A DNA stretch of 64,000 nucleotides from NCBI GenBank assembly GCA_903828455.1, contig CAIKMJ010000027.1, positions 145,142 to 209,141 on the forward strand, written 5' to 3'. The notes beneath the pieces are model-generated. The model was given only the letters and a program-made list of their open reading frames with translations. It did no database searches and was not told the origin of the DNA. The stretch is from an uncultured Acidobacteriia bacterium (lineage in GTDB: Bacteria; Acidobacteriota; Terriglobia; Bryobacterales; Bryobacteraceae). How positions within the stretch are numbered: the stretch's first letter is position 1; the number at the start of each line of letters is the position of its first letter. Below are positions 27,700-34,481 of this stretch, piece after piece. The translations under genes were made by a program, and so were the position numbers.

Positions 27700-27921
27700 A
27701 TGAAGAGCGCAATGATGCGGGCAGCGATTGAGGTCGGGTTTATTGTCTTCCTTTTCTACTCGAATCTGCTGATGGGAGAGTACGAGCGGAGCGGGCGCGC
27801 CCACGAAATGGGCCTGGCGTGGGCGGTGGCCGATATGGTGACGCCGGAGAGCCTGATAATTGGCGTGGGCGCGGGGCTGATCGGTTACGTGGTGGTGGAG
27901 TTTCTGCGGGGCAAGCTGTAA
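27700..27921 (+). CDS. Small two-helix membrane protein
   Basis: This 73-residue protein was not recognised. It has two hydrophobic segments (AAIEVGFIVFLFYSNLLMG and LIIGVGAGLIGYVVVEFL) joined by a polar loop (YERSGRAHEMGLAWAVADM). An extended -10 element lies directly upstream and there is no ribosome site, suggesting leaderless translation. It is convergent with the gene at 27933. Confidence 0.72.
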   Translation: MKSAMMRAAIEVGFIVFLFYSNLLMGEYERSGRAHEMGLAWAVADMVTPESLIIGVGAGLIGYVVVEFLRGKL

Positions 27922-27932
27922 AGCCGGCGGAC

Positions 27933-28346
27933 TTATTTGGCTCTCATCCGGTTGTTCCGCGGATTGTGCTCCACTTCGGCAAGGCCGAGCGCTTCCAGCA
28001 CCGGCGGGAGGTACATGCCAAAGCGTCCGCGGAGCCCCTTTTTGATCCCGTACCAGCCCCCGATGGGGTTGTCGGCGGAGCGGCCCCAGGCCTCCACGGT
28101 GCCGGGAGCGGCGGGCTTTTGCTCGTCGGCGCTGCCGAGCGGGAGCCAGTCGCCGTGGGCGAGGAGCATTCGGTGGAGATCGTCGATGGCGCTCAGGTGA
28201 TAGTGGAGGACGGTTTTGCCGACCGTGACCACGAGCACCGGCGGCGAAGCGGAGGCGTCGCGAAAGGCTTCGAAGGCGGAAGAGCCGGGCGGAGTTGTCA
28301 GCTTCCAGGGGTTGGCTTTGGTGCCGGCTGAAGCGGAAGTGGCCAT
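27933..28346 (-). CDS. Conserved cytoplasmic protein of unknown function (possibly DUF6855)
   Basis: This 137-residue soluble protein contains TKANPWKLTTPPGSSAF, VGKTVLHYHLSAIDDLHRML, AHGDWLPLGSADEQKPA, GTVEAWGRS and GWYGIKKGLRGRFGMYLPP. I recall near-identical motifs in proteins from actinobacteria and proteobacteria, possibly labelled DUF6855, but I cannot confirm the family number. No catalytic motif is obvious. The ATG at 28346 was chosen because the two residues before it are not conserved in my recollection. Confidence 0.75.
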   Translation of the reverse strand: MATSASAGTKANPWKLTTPPGSSAFEAFRDASASPPVLVVTVGKTVLHYHLSAIDDLHRMLLAHGDWLPLGSADEQKPAAPGTVEAWGRSADNPIGGWYGIKKGLRGRFGMYLPPVLEALGLAEVEHNPRNNRMRAK

Positions 28347-28392
28347 GAACATTTATACGCCGGGCGTTTGGAGCGTGTCGAGCGGCGGCCGG

Positions 28393-28420
28393 TTTTAATC
28401 ATTAAAATTTGCAACGTTGC
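28393..28420. promoter_or_regulatory. Two adjacent palindromes upstream of PEP-CTERM gene 2
   Basis: TTTTAAT-C-ATTAAAA (28393-28407) is a perfect 15-bp palindrome, and GCAACGTTGC (28411-28420) is a perfect 10-bp palindrome three bases further on. They lie 38-65 bp before the GTG start at 28458, between it and the divergent gene at 28346, a usual place for an operator. Confidence 0.5.
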
Positions 28421-28457
28421 GAGAGGGCATAGCACTAAATGCGCGGAGGTAAACGGT

Positions 28458-29234
28458 GTGACAAAACGATTCGTACCGATTTACGGCCTGTATCTGGCGG
28501 CGCTGGTGCTTTTAAGTCAGCCACAACAGGCCAAGGCGATGTCGATATCGATTGTGGAGTGTTCGGTGGCGCAATTTGTCTGCCCGAACGGGAATATTAT
28601 CGGAGCGGCAGTCAACGTAAATGATTTTTTGCAGGATAACGACGCGGGGCTGAATGCCAATCTGGCGGTGGGTGGCTTCACGCTGCCGCTGACGGGAACG
28701 GCGACCAACACAAACGGAATCTTCATCAGCCTGACCGGGACCGGGACGGCAACTTCACCGGCGGGTCTGGCGGCGGAGACGTGGATCGACGTGACCGTGA
28801 CGCAGACGTACAACATGAATCCGGGCATCGTGGGGTTGATCGGCGCGGCGGTGGATTTCAATCAGGGCAACTGCAACGCGGCGGCGGTGGCGGCGGATAG
28901 TTCGGTGCAGGCCACGCTGTCGGTAAACGGCACGCTGCTGCCGGTGCTGGGTGCGGCGGGCAACGGGCTCGGCATCGGAACGTGCGCGACGGCCGTGCCG
29001 AATGCGGGCGGCGGCGGAACTTTCAATCTGGCGGGAGGGCCGGTGTTCGGCATCATCCCGGGGCAGATTACGCTGACCGGCCTTGCGCAGTTCGACTTCA
29101 AACCGGCGGCGGGGGCGCAGACGATCGACGTGCCCTATGGCGAATCGGATACGGCGCCGGAGCCGGGCACATGGCTGCTGATGGGTTCGGGCGGCGTGAT
29201 GCTCGGGCTGGTGCGGAGGAAGAGGAGGGCGTAG
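28458..29234 (+). CDS. PEP-CTERM sorting-domain protein 2
   Basis: This 258-residue exported protein starts at GTG 28458 behind a perfect GGAGGT seven bases upstream. It has a signal peptide (VTKRFVPIYGLYLAALVLL, cleavage near QAKA) and a long Gly/Ala/Thr/Asn-rich region with four Cys. The C-terminal PEP-CTERM signal is APEPGTWLLMGSGGVMLGLV followed by RRKRRA. It is similar in plan, not sequence, to protein 1. Two palindromes upstream suggest regulation. Downstream lie two tandem-repeat tracts. Confidence 0.87.
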   Translation: MTKRFVPIYGLYLAALVLLSQPQQAKAMSISIVECSVAQFVCPNGNIIGAAVNVNDFLQDNDAGLNANLAVGGFTLPLTGTATNTNGIFISLTGTGTATSPAGLAAETWIDVTVTQTYNMNPGIVGLIGAAVDFNQGNCNAAAVAADSSVQATLSVNGTLLPVLGAAGNGLGIGTCATAVPNAGGGGTFNLAGGPVFGIIPGQITLTGLAQFDFKPAAGAQTIDVPYGESDTAPEPGTWLLMGSGGVMLGLVRRKRRA

Positions 29235-29238
29235 CAAG

Positions 29239-29349
29239 AGCGCCGAGCAAATCGGAGCGCCGCGCAAATCGGAGCGCCGAGCAAATCGGAGCGGAGCCAA
29301 TCGGAGCGGCGTCGATCGGAGCCGCGCCAATCGCAGCCGCGTCCATCGG
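29239..29349. repeat. Tandem repeat of 17- then 15-bp units after PEP-CTERM gene 2
   Basis: Seven units begin five bases after the TAG: three of 17 bp (agcgccgagcaaatcgg type, 29239-29289) and four of 15 bp (agcggagccaatcgg type, 29290-29349). All end in atcgg or atcgc. Units diverge progressively towards the 3' side. Confidence 0.9.
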
Positions 29350-29358
29350 AGAGCAGCC

Positions 29359-29396
29359 GGGGCCGCAACGGGACGACGTTCGTTCCGCGCGGCCCC
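29359..29396. other. Hairpin between two repeat tracts
   Basis: GGGGCCGC (29359-29366) pairs with GCGGCCCC (29389-29396) across a 22-base loop. No T-run follows, so it is at most a weak terminator. Confidence 0.4.
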
Positions 29397-29427
29397 GACT
29401 TGCGTTTGACGGGATTCGCGGTGTTGC

Positions 29428-29491
29428 GAGAAGTAAAACCGGCGAGTAGTAAAACGGGCGAGAAGTAAAACCGGCGAGAAGTAAAACCGGT
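29428..29491. repeat. 16-bp tandem repeat, four units
   Basis: Four 16-bp units (gagaagtaaaaccggc consensus) at 29428, 29444, 29460 and 29476; units 1 and 3 are identical. Each contains gtaaaa. The unit is similar to the complement of the 16-bp unit at 3701-3748 (ggaagtaaagcgaccg), about 11 of 16 positions when aligned. Confidence 0.93.
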
Positions 29492-29578
29492 CGCAAGTCA
29501 AATATGTGACAGAATAGCGGCACCCGAATTGTCGGGAATAATCCGCCATAAGCGGGGAAGAAAAACGGGAGTTCGGCA

Positions 29579-30754
29579 ATGCCCCAAAATAATCGCGTGA
29601 GTTTCCCACGGAGCCGGTCCCTTTCCCCGCGCGGCTCGCTGGCGGCGGCCGCGGCGACGGCCGCGGTGATGGCCATGCTGCTGCCAGGGAGCGGTTGGTC
29701 GTATAAGGTGTCGCCAATGGGAACCGACGTGGATCAAAAGGTAGAGGCGAAAAGTTTGCCCTGGTTCAACCAGACGGTGGACAAACTCGCGTTGGCGGGG
29801 CTGGAGATTTTCAGCCGTCTGGCCGTACACGAAGAAATTACCCGGCGGGCATTCGATTGCGCCACCGCGCCCGGGCTGTGCCGGACCGAGGGAAGCAGCT
29901 ACGCCGGGCCCTACACCATGGCCGGCGTGCGTTGGAACGACGATCCGCCATTCCAGATGCAGAAGCAGGAAGCGGCCGGCACACCGTGCGTCGCCGTGGT
30001 TGTGGATAAGCAAACCGGAATGGAAAGGCCGATGACCATCCGGTTCACGACACAGCCGCTTTGCTGGGACCATCTTTTTCGCGAGGCGCAGAAAAGTGTG
30101 GCGGCGGGCAACGCGCCGGATGCCGCCCACCACGCGGTGCTGATGGCTCGGTCGCACTACGGAGACCTGCAGTTTCTGCATGCGATGGCGTCGCAGGACG
30201 GAGAGCCGGCGGGCGAGACGCGGGACAAGATCCTGATGTGGGCAGAGTTTACGTGGAAGGTTTACAATCGCGACTTTTTTCTCAATACACTCTTGCCCTC
30301 GGTGAATATTGCCGGATTCGAAAAATATTTTGGCGTCGCCGGCAAGGATGTGCAGAGTTTGTTCGCGCTGGGGAGTCCGAATCTCAGGCCGTTTGTCGAT
30401 CAGGTGGCCTTCGGCAGTCTGCTCCATATGGTGGAAGATAGTTTTGCGGCGGGACACACCGAGCGGCTCCCGGAAGAGCGGACCTGTGCCGAAGCGGGCG
30501 GGCTCGGAGTTCCCGGGAGAGTTCAGGAATACCATTCGTACGCGCATCAGGATCCGAAAAAGCATGGGCGTGAAGACGAGCGAAATGCGTATGTGGGCCA
30601 CGCCGCGCCGGTCGATGAGGTGGGCCAGGCGTTGCTGCAGTATCGGCTGAAGTATGCGAAGTGGGAAGAGGTCCGCCCTTATCTGGCTTGCGTGTTTCAG
30701 CCGGTGGATCCAAATACAAAAGCCACGCCGGGAGCGGAGTTCCGCCGGGACTGA
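29579..30754 (+). CDS. Secreted zinc-phospholipase-C/HET-C-like protein
   Basis: This 391-residue exported protein has a long signal region (SLAAAAATAAVMAMLLPGSG) and then an alpha-helical domain. Histidine motifs recall the zinc-dependent phospholipase C / S1-P1 nuclease / HET-C fold: RLAVHEEITRRAF at about residue 80, AHHAVLMARSHYGDLQFLH, FGSLLHMVEDSFAAGHTER and EYHSYAHQDPKKHGREDER. These would supply a tri-metal site. The family link is inferred from the spacing of HExxT, HxxxDS and HxxH-like motifs, not from overall similarity. It stands alone between a repeat-rich spacer and the thioesterase gene. Confidence 0.65.
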   Translation: MPQNNRVSFPRSRSLSPRGSLAAAAATAAVMAMLLPGSGWSYKVSPMGTDVDQKVEAKSLPWFNQTVDKLALAGLEIFSRLAVHEEITRRAFDCATAPGLCRTEGSSYAGPYTMAGVRWNDDPPFQMQKQEAAGTPCVAVVVDKQTGMERPMTIRFTTQPLCWDHLFREAQKSVAAGNAPDAAHHAVLMARSHYGDLQFLHAMASQDGEPAGETRDKILMWAEFTWKVYNRDFFLNTLLPSVNIAGFEKYFGVAGKDVQSLFALGSPNLRPFVDQVAFGSLLHMVEDSFAAGHTERLPEERTCAEAGGLGVPGRVQEYHSYAHQDPKKHGREDERNAYVGHAAPVDEVGQALLQYRLKYAKWEEVRPYLACVFQPVDPNTKATPGAEFRRD

Positions 30755-30802
30755 CGTGGTGGCGGCGCAGCGCCGCGCGGCCATGGGAAAATCGGCGTAA
30801 AG

Positions 30803-31195
30803 ATGGCCGATTACAAAATTGGTGCGGTGCACGAGCAACTGGTGGTGGTGGGCGATGAGAGCGCGATCACGTTTCTCGGGCCGGAGGGGCCGCGCGTGCT
30901 GTCCACGCCGCAGATGATCCTGCATATGGAGCGGGCCGCGCGGACGCTGTTGCTGCCCATGCTCGACGAAGGCTTCCAGTCCGTGGGGACACACGTGAAC
31001 GTGGCGCACAAGGCGGCGGCGCCGATGGGGGCGCGCGTGTCGGTGACGGCAGAGCTGCTGTCGGTGAGCGAAAACGGGCGCGCCGAGTTTCGCGTGGCGG
31101 CGCGAATGGGCGCGAAGGTTGTGGGCGAAGGAATGCACCAGCGGGCCATCATCCACATCCGGCAGTTCGGGGAGAAAGTGGCGGAATCCGCGTAA
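30803..31195 (+). CDS. Hot-dog-fold thioesterase, FlK-like
   Basis: This 130-residue hot-dog protein has STPQMILHMERAARTLL, QSVGTHVNVAHKAAAPMG and GEGMHQRAIIHIRQF, the layout of the fluoroacetyl-CoA thioesterase-like (FlK) family. Thr of GTHV, Glu of HMER and His of NVAHK correspond to the catalytic Thr/Glu/His. The physiological substrate in most bacteria is unknown and probably not fluoroacetyl-CoA. It may be cotranscribed with the Trm112-GT9-msbA genes downstream, but a repeat tract and a promoter-like element lie between. Confidence 0.85.
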   Translation: MADYKIGAVHEQLVVVGDESAITFLGPEGPRVLSTPQMILHMERAARTLLLPMLDEGFQSVGTHVNVAHKAAAPMGARVSVTAELLSVSENGRAEFRVAARMGAKVVGEGMHQRAIIHIRQFGEKVAESA

Positions 31196-31208
31196 CGCGG
31201 CCGGCCGG

Positions 31209-31247
31209 CTAAACTGGCGGCGCAAACCGGCGGCGTAAATCGGCGGC
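31209..31247. repeat. 13-bp tandem repeat just after the thioesterase stop
   Basis: Three 13-bp units: ctaaactggcggc, gcaaaccggcggc and gtaaatcggcggc. The array starts 14 bases after the TAA of the thioesterase gene. Confidence 0.8.
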
Positions 31248-31256
31248 GGCGAACGC

Positions 31257-31265
31257 TGCTAAACT
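31257..31265 (+). promoter_or_regulatory. Extended -10 promoter before the Trm112-like gene
   Basis: TGcTAAACT is the same extended -10 form seen at 27684 and 53276. It ends 15 bases before the ATG at 31281, giving a leader of about nine bases without a clear ribosome site. Confidence 0.45.
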
Positions 31266-31280
31266 GGGGTTTCCAAATCT

Positions 31281-31451
31281 ATGGCTATCAGCGCTGAATT
31301 GCTGGAGATTCTGATCTGTCCCGCGTGCCGCGCGCGCGTGGAGATGAAGGCGGACGGGAGCGGGCTGCGGTGCGTATCGTGCCACAGGCTGTATCCGATT
31401 CGCGATGAGATTCCGGTGATGCTGGTGGATGAAGCCCGCATCGACGAATAA
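31281..31451 (+). CDS. Trm112/YcaR-family small zinc-ribbon protein
   Basis: This 56-residue protein has two cysteine pairs, ICPACRARVEMK and LRCVSCHRLYPIRDEIPVML, the standard Trm112-family layout. E. coli YcaR lies between lpxK and kdsB next to msbA. Here the gene likewise sits close to a heptosyltransferase and msbA, supporting a link to lipopolysaccharide synthesis. Function in bacteria is unknown; eukaryotic Trm112 activates methyltransferases. Confidence 0.9.
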   Translation: MAISAELLEILICPACRARVEMKADGSGLRCVSCHRLYPIRDEIPVMLVDEARIDE

Positions 31452-31471
31452 CGCGGCGTCGGCCCTCACGC

Positions 31472-32392
31472 TTGTATAAACAAACGGACACGCTCGACAG
31501 ACTTCCGGCGGGCAGCCGCGTGGCGGTGATCCGGCTGCGGTCGCTGGGGGACTGCGTGCTGGCCACGCCGGCCATAACGCTGCTGAAACAGGCGCGGCCG
31601 GATCTGCGGATCGGCGTGGTGGCCGAAGAGCGGTTCGCCGGTGTGTTCGAAGGGAATCCGGATATTGAGAAGGTGCTGCCGCCGCGCGTCAATGCGGTGC
31701 GCGGCTACGGGGCGGCGCTGGCGCTGAATCTGCACGGCGGCACGCGGAGTGCGCGGCTGACGGCGCTTTCCGGCGCGCGCTGGCGGGCGGGCTTCGATAT
31801 CTTCCGGCCGGCGTGGATTTACAACGTGCGGATTCCGCGGGCGCAGCAGGTGCTCGGCGTCGAGCGCGGCGTCCACACGGCGGAGCATGCGGCGGCGGCC
31901 GTCTTCTATCTGGGGGTTCCTGTGCGGGAGGTGCCGCGCGCGCAGGTGGCCGGCCTCGCGGGGCGGTCCGGGTATGCGCCGGAGCAGCCGTACGCGGTGA
32001 TTCACGCGGTGGCGGCGACGCCGGAGAAGACGTGGCCGGCGGAGCGCTTTGCGGCGCTGGCCGGGTGGCTGGAGCGGGAGCGCGGGCTGAAGAGCGTGTT
32101 CATCGGCGCGGCGGGAGATGAGTTGAACGCCTTCGCCGGGTGGCCGGTGGTGCAGGGCGCGCCGCTTGGCGAAATGGCGCGGCTGATGCGCGGTGCGGCG
32201 TTTTTTGCGGGGAACGATTCGGGGCCGGCCCACGTGGCGGCCGCGTGCGGCGTGCCGTCGCTGGTGATCTTCGGGCCCAGCGATGAAGCGGTGTGGGCGC
32301 CGTGGCGCACGCGCGCGGAAATACTGAAATCGGCTGCAATCGCGGAGATCACGGTGGAAGCGGCGACGGCGGCGGCAGGGAGATTGCTGTGA
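31472..32392 (+). CDS. Glycosyltransferase family 9, heptosyltransferase-like
   Basis: This 306-residue GT9 protein has the N-terminal motif VAVIRLRSLGDCVLATPAI and the C-terminal donor-binding motif FFAGNDSGPAHVAAACGVPS followed by LVIFGPSD, as in ADP-heptose:LPS heptosyltransferases (WaaF/WaaC/WaaQ). It would add a heptose or similar sugar to the lipopolysaccharide core at the inner face of the inner membrane. The start is a TTG at 31472, 20 bases after the Trm112-like stop. It lies 13 bases upstream of msbA, so they are surely cotranscribed. Confidence 0.88.
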   Translation: MYKQTDTLDRLPAGSRVAVIRLRSLGDCVLATPAITLLKQARPDLRIGVVAEERFAGVFEGNPDIEKVLPPRVNAVRGYGAALALNLHGGTRSARLTALSGARWRAGFDIFRPAWIYNVRIPRAQQVLGVERGVHTAEHAAAAVFYLGVPVREVPRAQVAGLAGRSGYAPEQPYAVIHAVAATPEKTWPAERFAALAGWLERERGLKSVFIGAAGDELNAFAGWPVVQGAPLGEMARLMRGAAFFAGNDSGPAHVAAACGVPSLVIFGPSDEAVWAPWRTRAEILKSAAIAEITVEAATAAAGRLL

Positions 32393-32405
32393 AGGAGAGG
32401 CTGTT

Positions 32406-34232
32406 GTGAGTGAACGACTGAGGCTGCTGCGATACGCGCGCCGCTACTGGGCGCTGCTGGCGATTTCCGTCGTCCTGATGGCGGTGATGGGCGCGATGAC
32501 GGCGCTGCGCACGCTGCTGATCCGGCCCGTGCTGGGGCGCGTGCTGCGTCCGGCGGCCGACGCGGTGCAGGAACCGTTGTTTGTTGTTCCGGTAATTAAA
32601 AAAGCCATTTACCTCGAACAGTTGTTTCCGGTCTGGATCCACAACGTATTTACTGTGGTCGCCATTTCTTTGTTAGTCGTGTTCTTTCTGCGCGGCATCT
32701 GCGATTACTTAGGCGACGTGCTGACGAGTTACGCGGGCTTTTCGGCGGTGAAAGATCTGCGCAATGAAGTGTTCGATAAAGTGCTGCGGCACGGCGCGGA
32801 CTTTTTCGAGAACACCTCGACCGGGCGGCTGATGTCGTCGATCATGAGCGACATCGAAAAGATACAGGTGGCCTGTTCCGATATGTTCGCCGATCTGCTG
32901 CGGCAGTTCTTTTCGGTAATCGGGCTGTTACTCGTGATCTTCGGCACGGACTGGAAGCTGGCGTTATTTAGTCTGACGCTGTTTCCGTTTGTGCTGCTGC
33001 CGACGGCGCGGCTCGGAAAAAAGATCCGGCGTACGGCGCGCAAGAGCCAGGATTCGGCCGGCGAACTGAATCAGGTGCTGCAGGAAGCCATCGCGGGGCA
33101 CCAGGTGGTGAAGGCCTTCGGGGCCGAAGAGTATGAAGGGCGGCGCTTCCGGGCGGCGGCCGACCGTCTGCTGAAGAACAACCTGAAATACGTCATGCTG
33201 CAGGGGATACCGTCGCCGTTTATCGAGATGACGGGCGCGATCACGTTCACCGGACTGCTGTGGTTCGGTCGCGAGGAAATCAAAGCCGGGATGCTGAAGC
33301 CGGAGGAGTTCATGAGTTTCCTCGCGGCGTTGTTATTCCTGTATGAGCCGGTGAAGCGGCTGACGAATCTGCATAACATCTTCCAGCAGGCAATGGGCGC
33401 GGCGGAGAAGGTATTCCAGTATCTGGATGAGCCGGAGGAGATCCGGCAGCAGCCAGGGGCGAAGTCACTTACTAAGTTCGAGCGCGGAGTGAAGTTCGAG
33501 GATGTATGTTTCCGCTATCCCACGGCGCAGGGGTTACAGCTGAATCATGTGACGCTGGAGATTCCGGCGGGCGAAGTGGTGGCGCTGGTGGGTTCGAGCG
33601 GGGCGGGGAAGACGACGCTGGCCGGAATGGTGCCGCGCTTCCGCGATGTGACCGAAGGCGCTGTGACGATTGACGGCGTGGATGTGCGGGAGTTGGAGCT
33701 GGAATCGCTGCGCGCGATGATTTCGGTGGTGGCGCAGGATACGTTCCTTTTCAATGACACGGTAGCGAGTAACATCGCGTACGGCGCAAAGAAAGTGGAT
33801 AAGTCGAGGTTAGTGCAGGCGGCGGAAGCGGCGCTGGCGCACGAGTTTATCGAGAAGCTGCCGGAGGGTTACGAGACCGTGATCGGCGACCGGGGCGTGA
33901 AGCTTTCCGGCGGCCAGCGGCAGCGGTTGGCGATTGCGCGGGCGATTTACCGGAATTCACCGATCTTGATTCTGGATGAGGCGACGTCGCATCTCGATAC
34001 GGAGTCGGAGATGCTGGTGCAGAAGGCGCTGGCGAATCTGATGGCGGGGCGGACGGTGATTGTGATTGCGCACCGCATTTCGACAATCCGGCGGGCGGAC
34101 AAGATCGTGGTGCTGGATCAGGGGCGGATTGTGGAGATCGGCACCCACGCGGAGCTGATCGATCACGGGGGGATTTACAACCGGCTGCATGAGTTGCAGT
34201 ATCTGGATGTGGATGCGGGCGTGGATGTGTGA
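32406..34232 (+). CDS. msbA: Lipid A/LPS exporter ABC protein, MsbA-like
   Basis: This 608-residue half-transporter has an N-terminal six-helix ABC exporter domain (YWALLAISVVLMAVMGAM, FTVVAISLLVVFFLRGICDYL) and a C-terminal ATPase. The ATPase has Walker A GSSGAGKTT, Q-loop VAQDTFLFNDTV, signature LSGGQRQRLAIARAI, Walker B ILILDEATSHLD and switch IAHRIST. It would flip lipid A-core across the inner membrane. The GTG start follows GAAGGAGAGG. The GT9 and Trm112-like neighbours support LPS function over a drug exporter. Confidence 0.93.
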   Translation: MSERLRLLRYARRYWALLAISVVLMAVMGAMTALRTLLIRPVLGRVLRPAADAVQEPLFVVPVIKKAIYLEQLFPVWIHNVFTVVAISLLVVFFLRGICDYLGDVLTSYAGFSAVKDLRNEVFDKVLRHGADFFENTSTGRLMSSIMSDIEKIQVACSDMFADLLRQFFSVIGLLLVIFGTDWKLALFSLTLFPFVLLPTARLGKKIRRTARKSQDSAGELNQVLQEAIAGHQVVKAFGAEEYEGRRFRAAADRLLKNNLKYVMLQGIPSPFIEMTGAITFTGLLWFGREEIKAGMLKPEEFMSFLAALLFLYEPVKRLTNLHNIFQQAMGAAEKVFQYLDEPEEIRQQPGAKSLTKFERGVKFEDVCFRYPTAQGLQLNHVTLEIPAGEVVALVGSSGAGKTTLAGMVPRFRDVTEGAVTIDGVDVRELELESLRAMISVVAQDTFLFNDTVASNIAYGAKKVDKSRLVQAAEAALAHEFIEKLPEGYETVIGDRGVKLSGGQRQRLAIARAIYRNSPILILDEATSHLDTESEMLVQKALANLMAGRTVIVIAHRISTIRRADKIVVLDQGRIVEIGTHAELIDHGGIYNRLHELQYLDVDAGVDV

Positions 34233-34283
34233 GGATGCGAGTTATCGGGAAGTACGCCGACCGAATTAATCGACACCGGGTCG

Positions 34284-34412
34284 ATGTCTGCAGTCGCTGA
34301 ACGCGTCGGATATGCGCTGAAATTATTCCGCGCGCATTCTGGCGGCACGATTACGGCACGGCGGTTGTGGGATGAAGTCGACCGCCTGCTGCCGCAAAAG
34401 GCCGCGGAATAG
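34284..34412 (+). CDS. Possible 42-residue small protein
   Basis: A short open frame between msbA and glgP reads MSAVAERVGYALKLF followed by RAHSGGTITARRLWDE and VDRLLPQKAAE. The composition looks protein-like (helix, turn, helix) and differs from the low-complexity shadow frames. There is no clear ribosome site, and a 6-bp inverted repeat (ATCGAC…GTCGAT, 34269-34285) overlaps its start. I do not recognise it. Confidence 0.3.
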   Translation: MSAVAERVGYALKLFRAHSGGTITARRLWDEVDRLLPQKAAE

Positions 34413-34481
34413 CAGTTTCACCGGAACACTGGCACCGGGCATTGGACGATACAATACGGTATCGCAGCCACTAAATATCCA

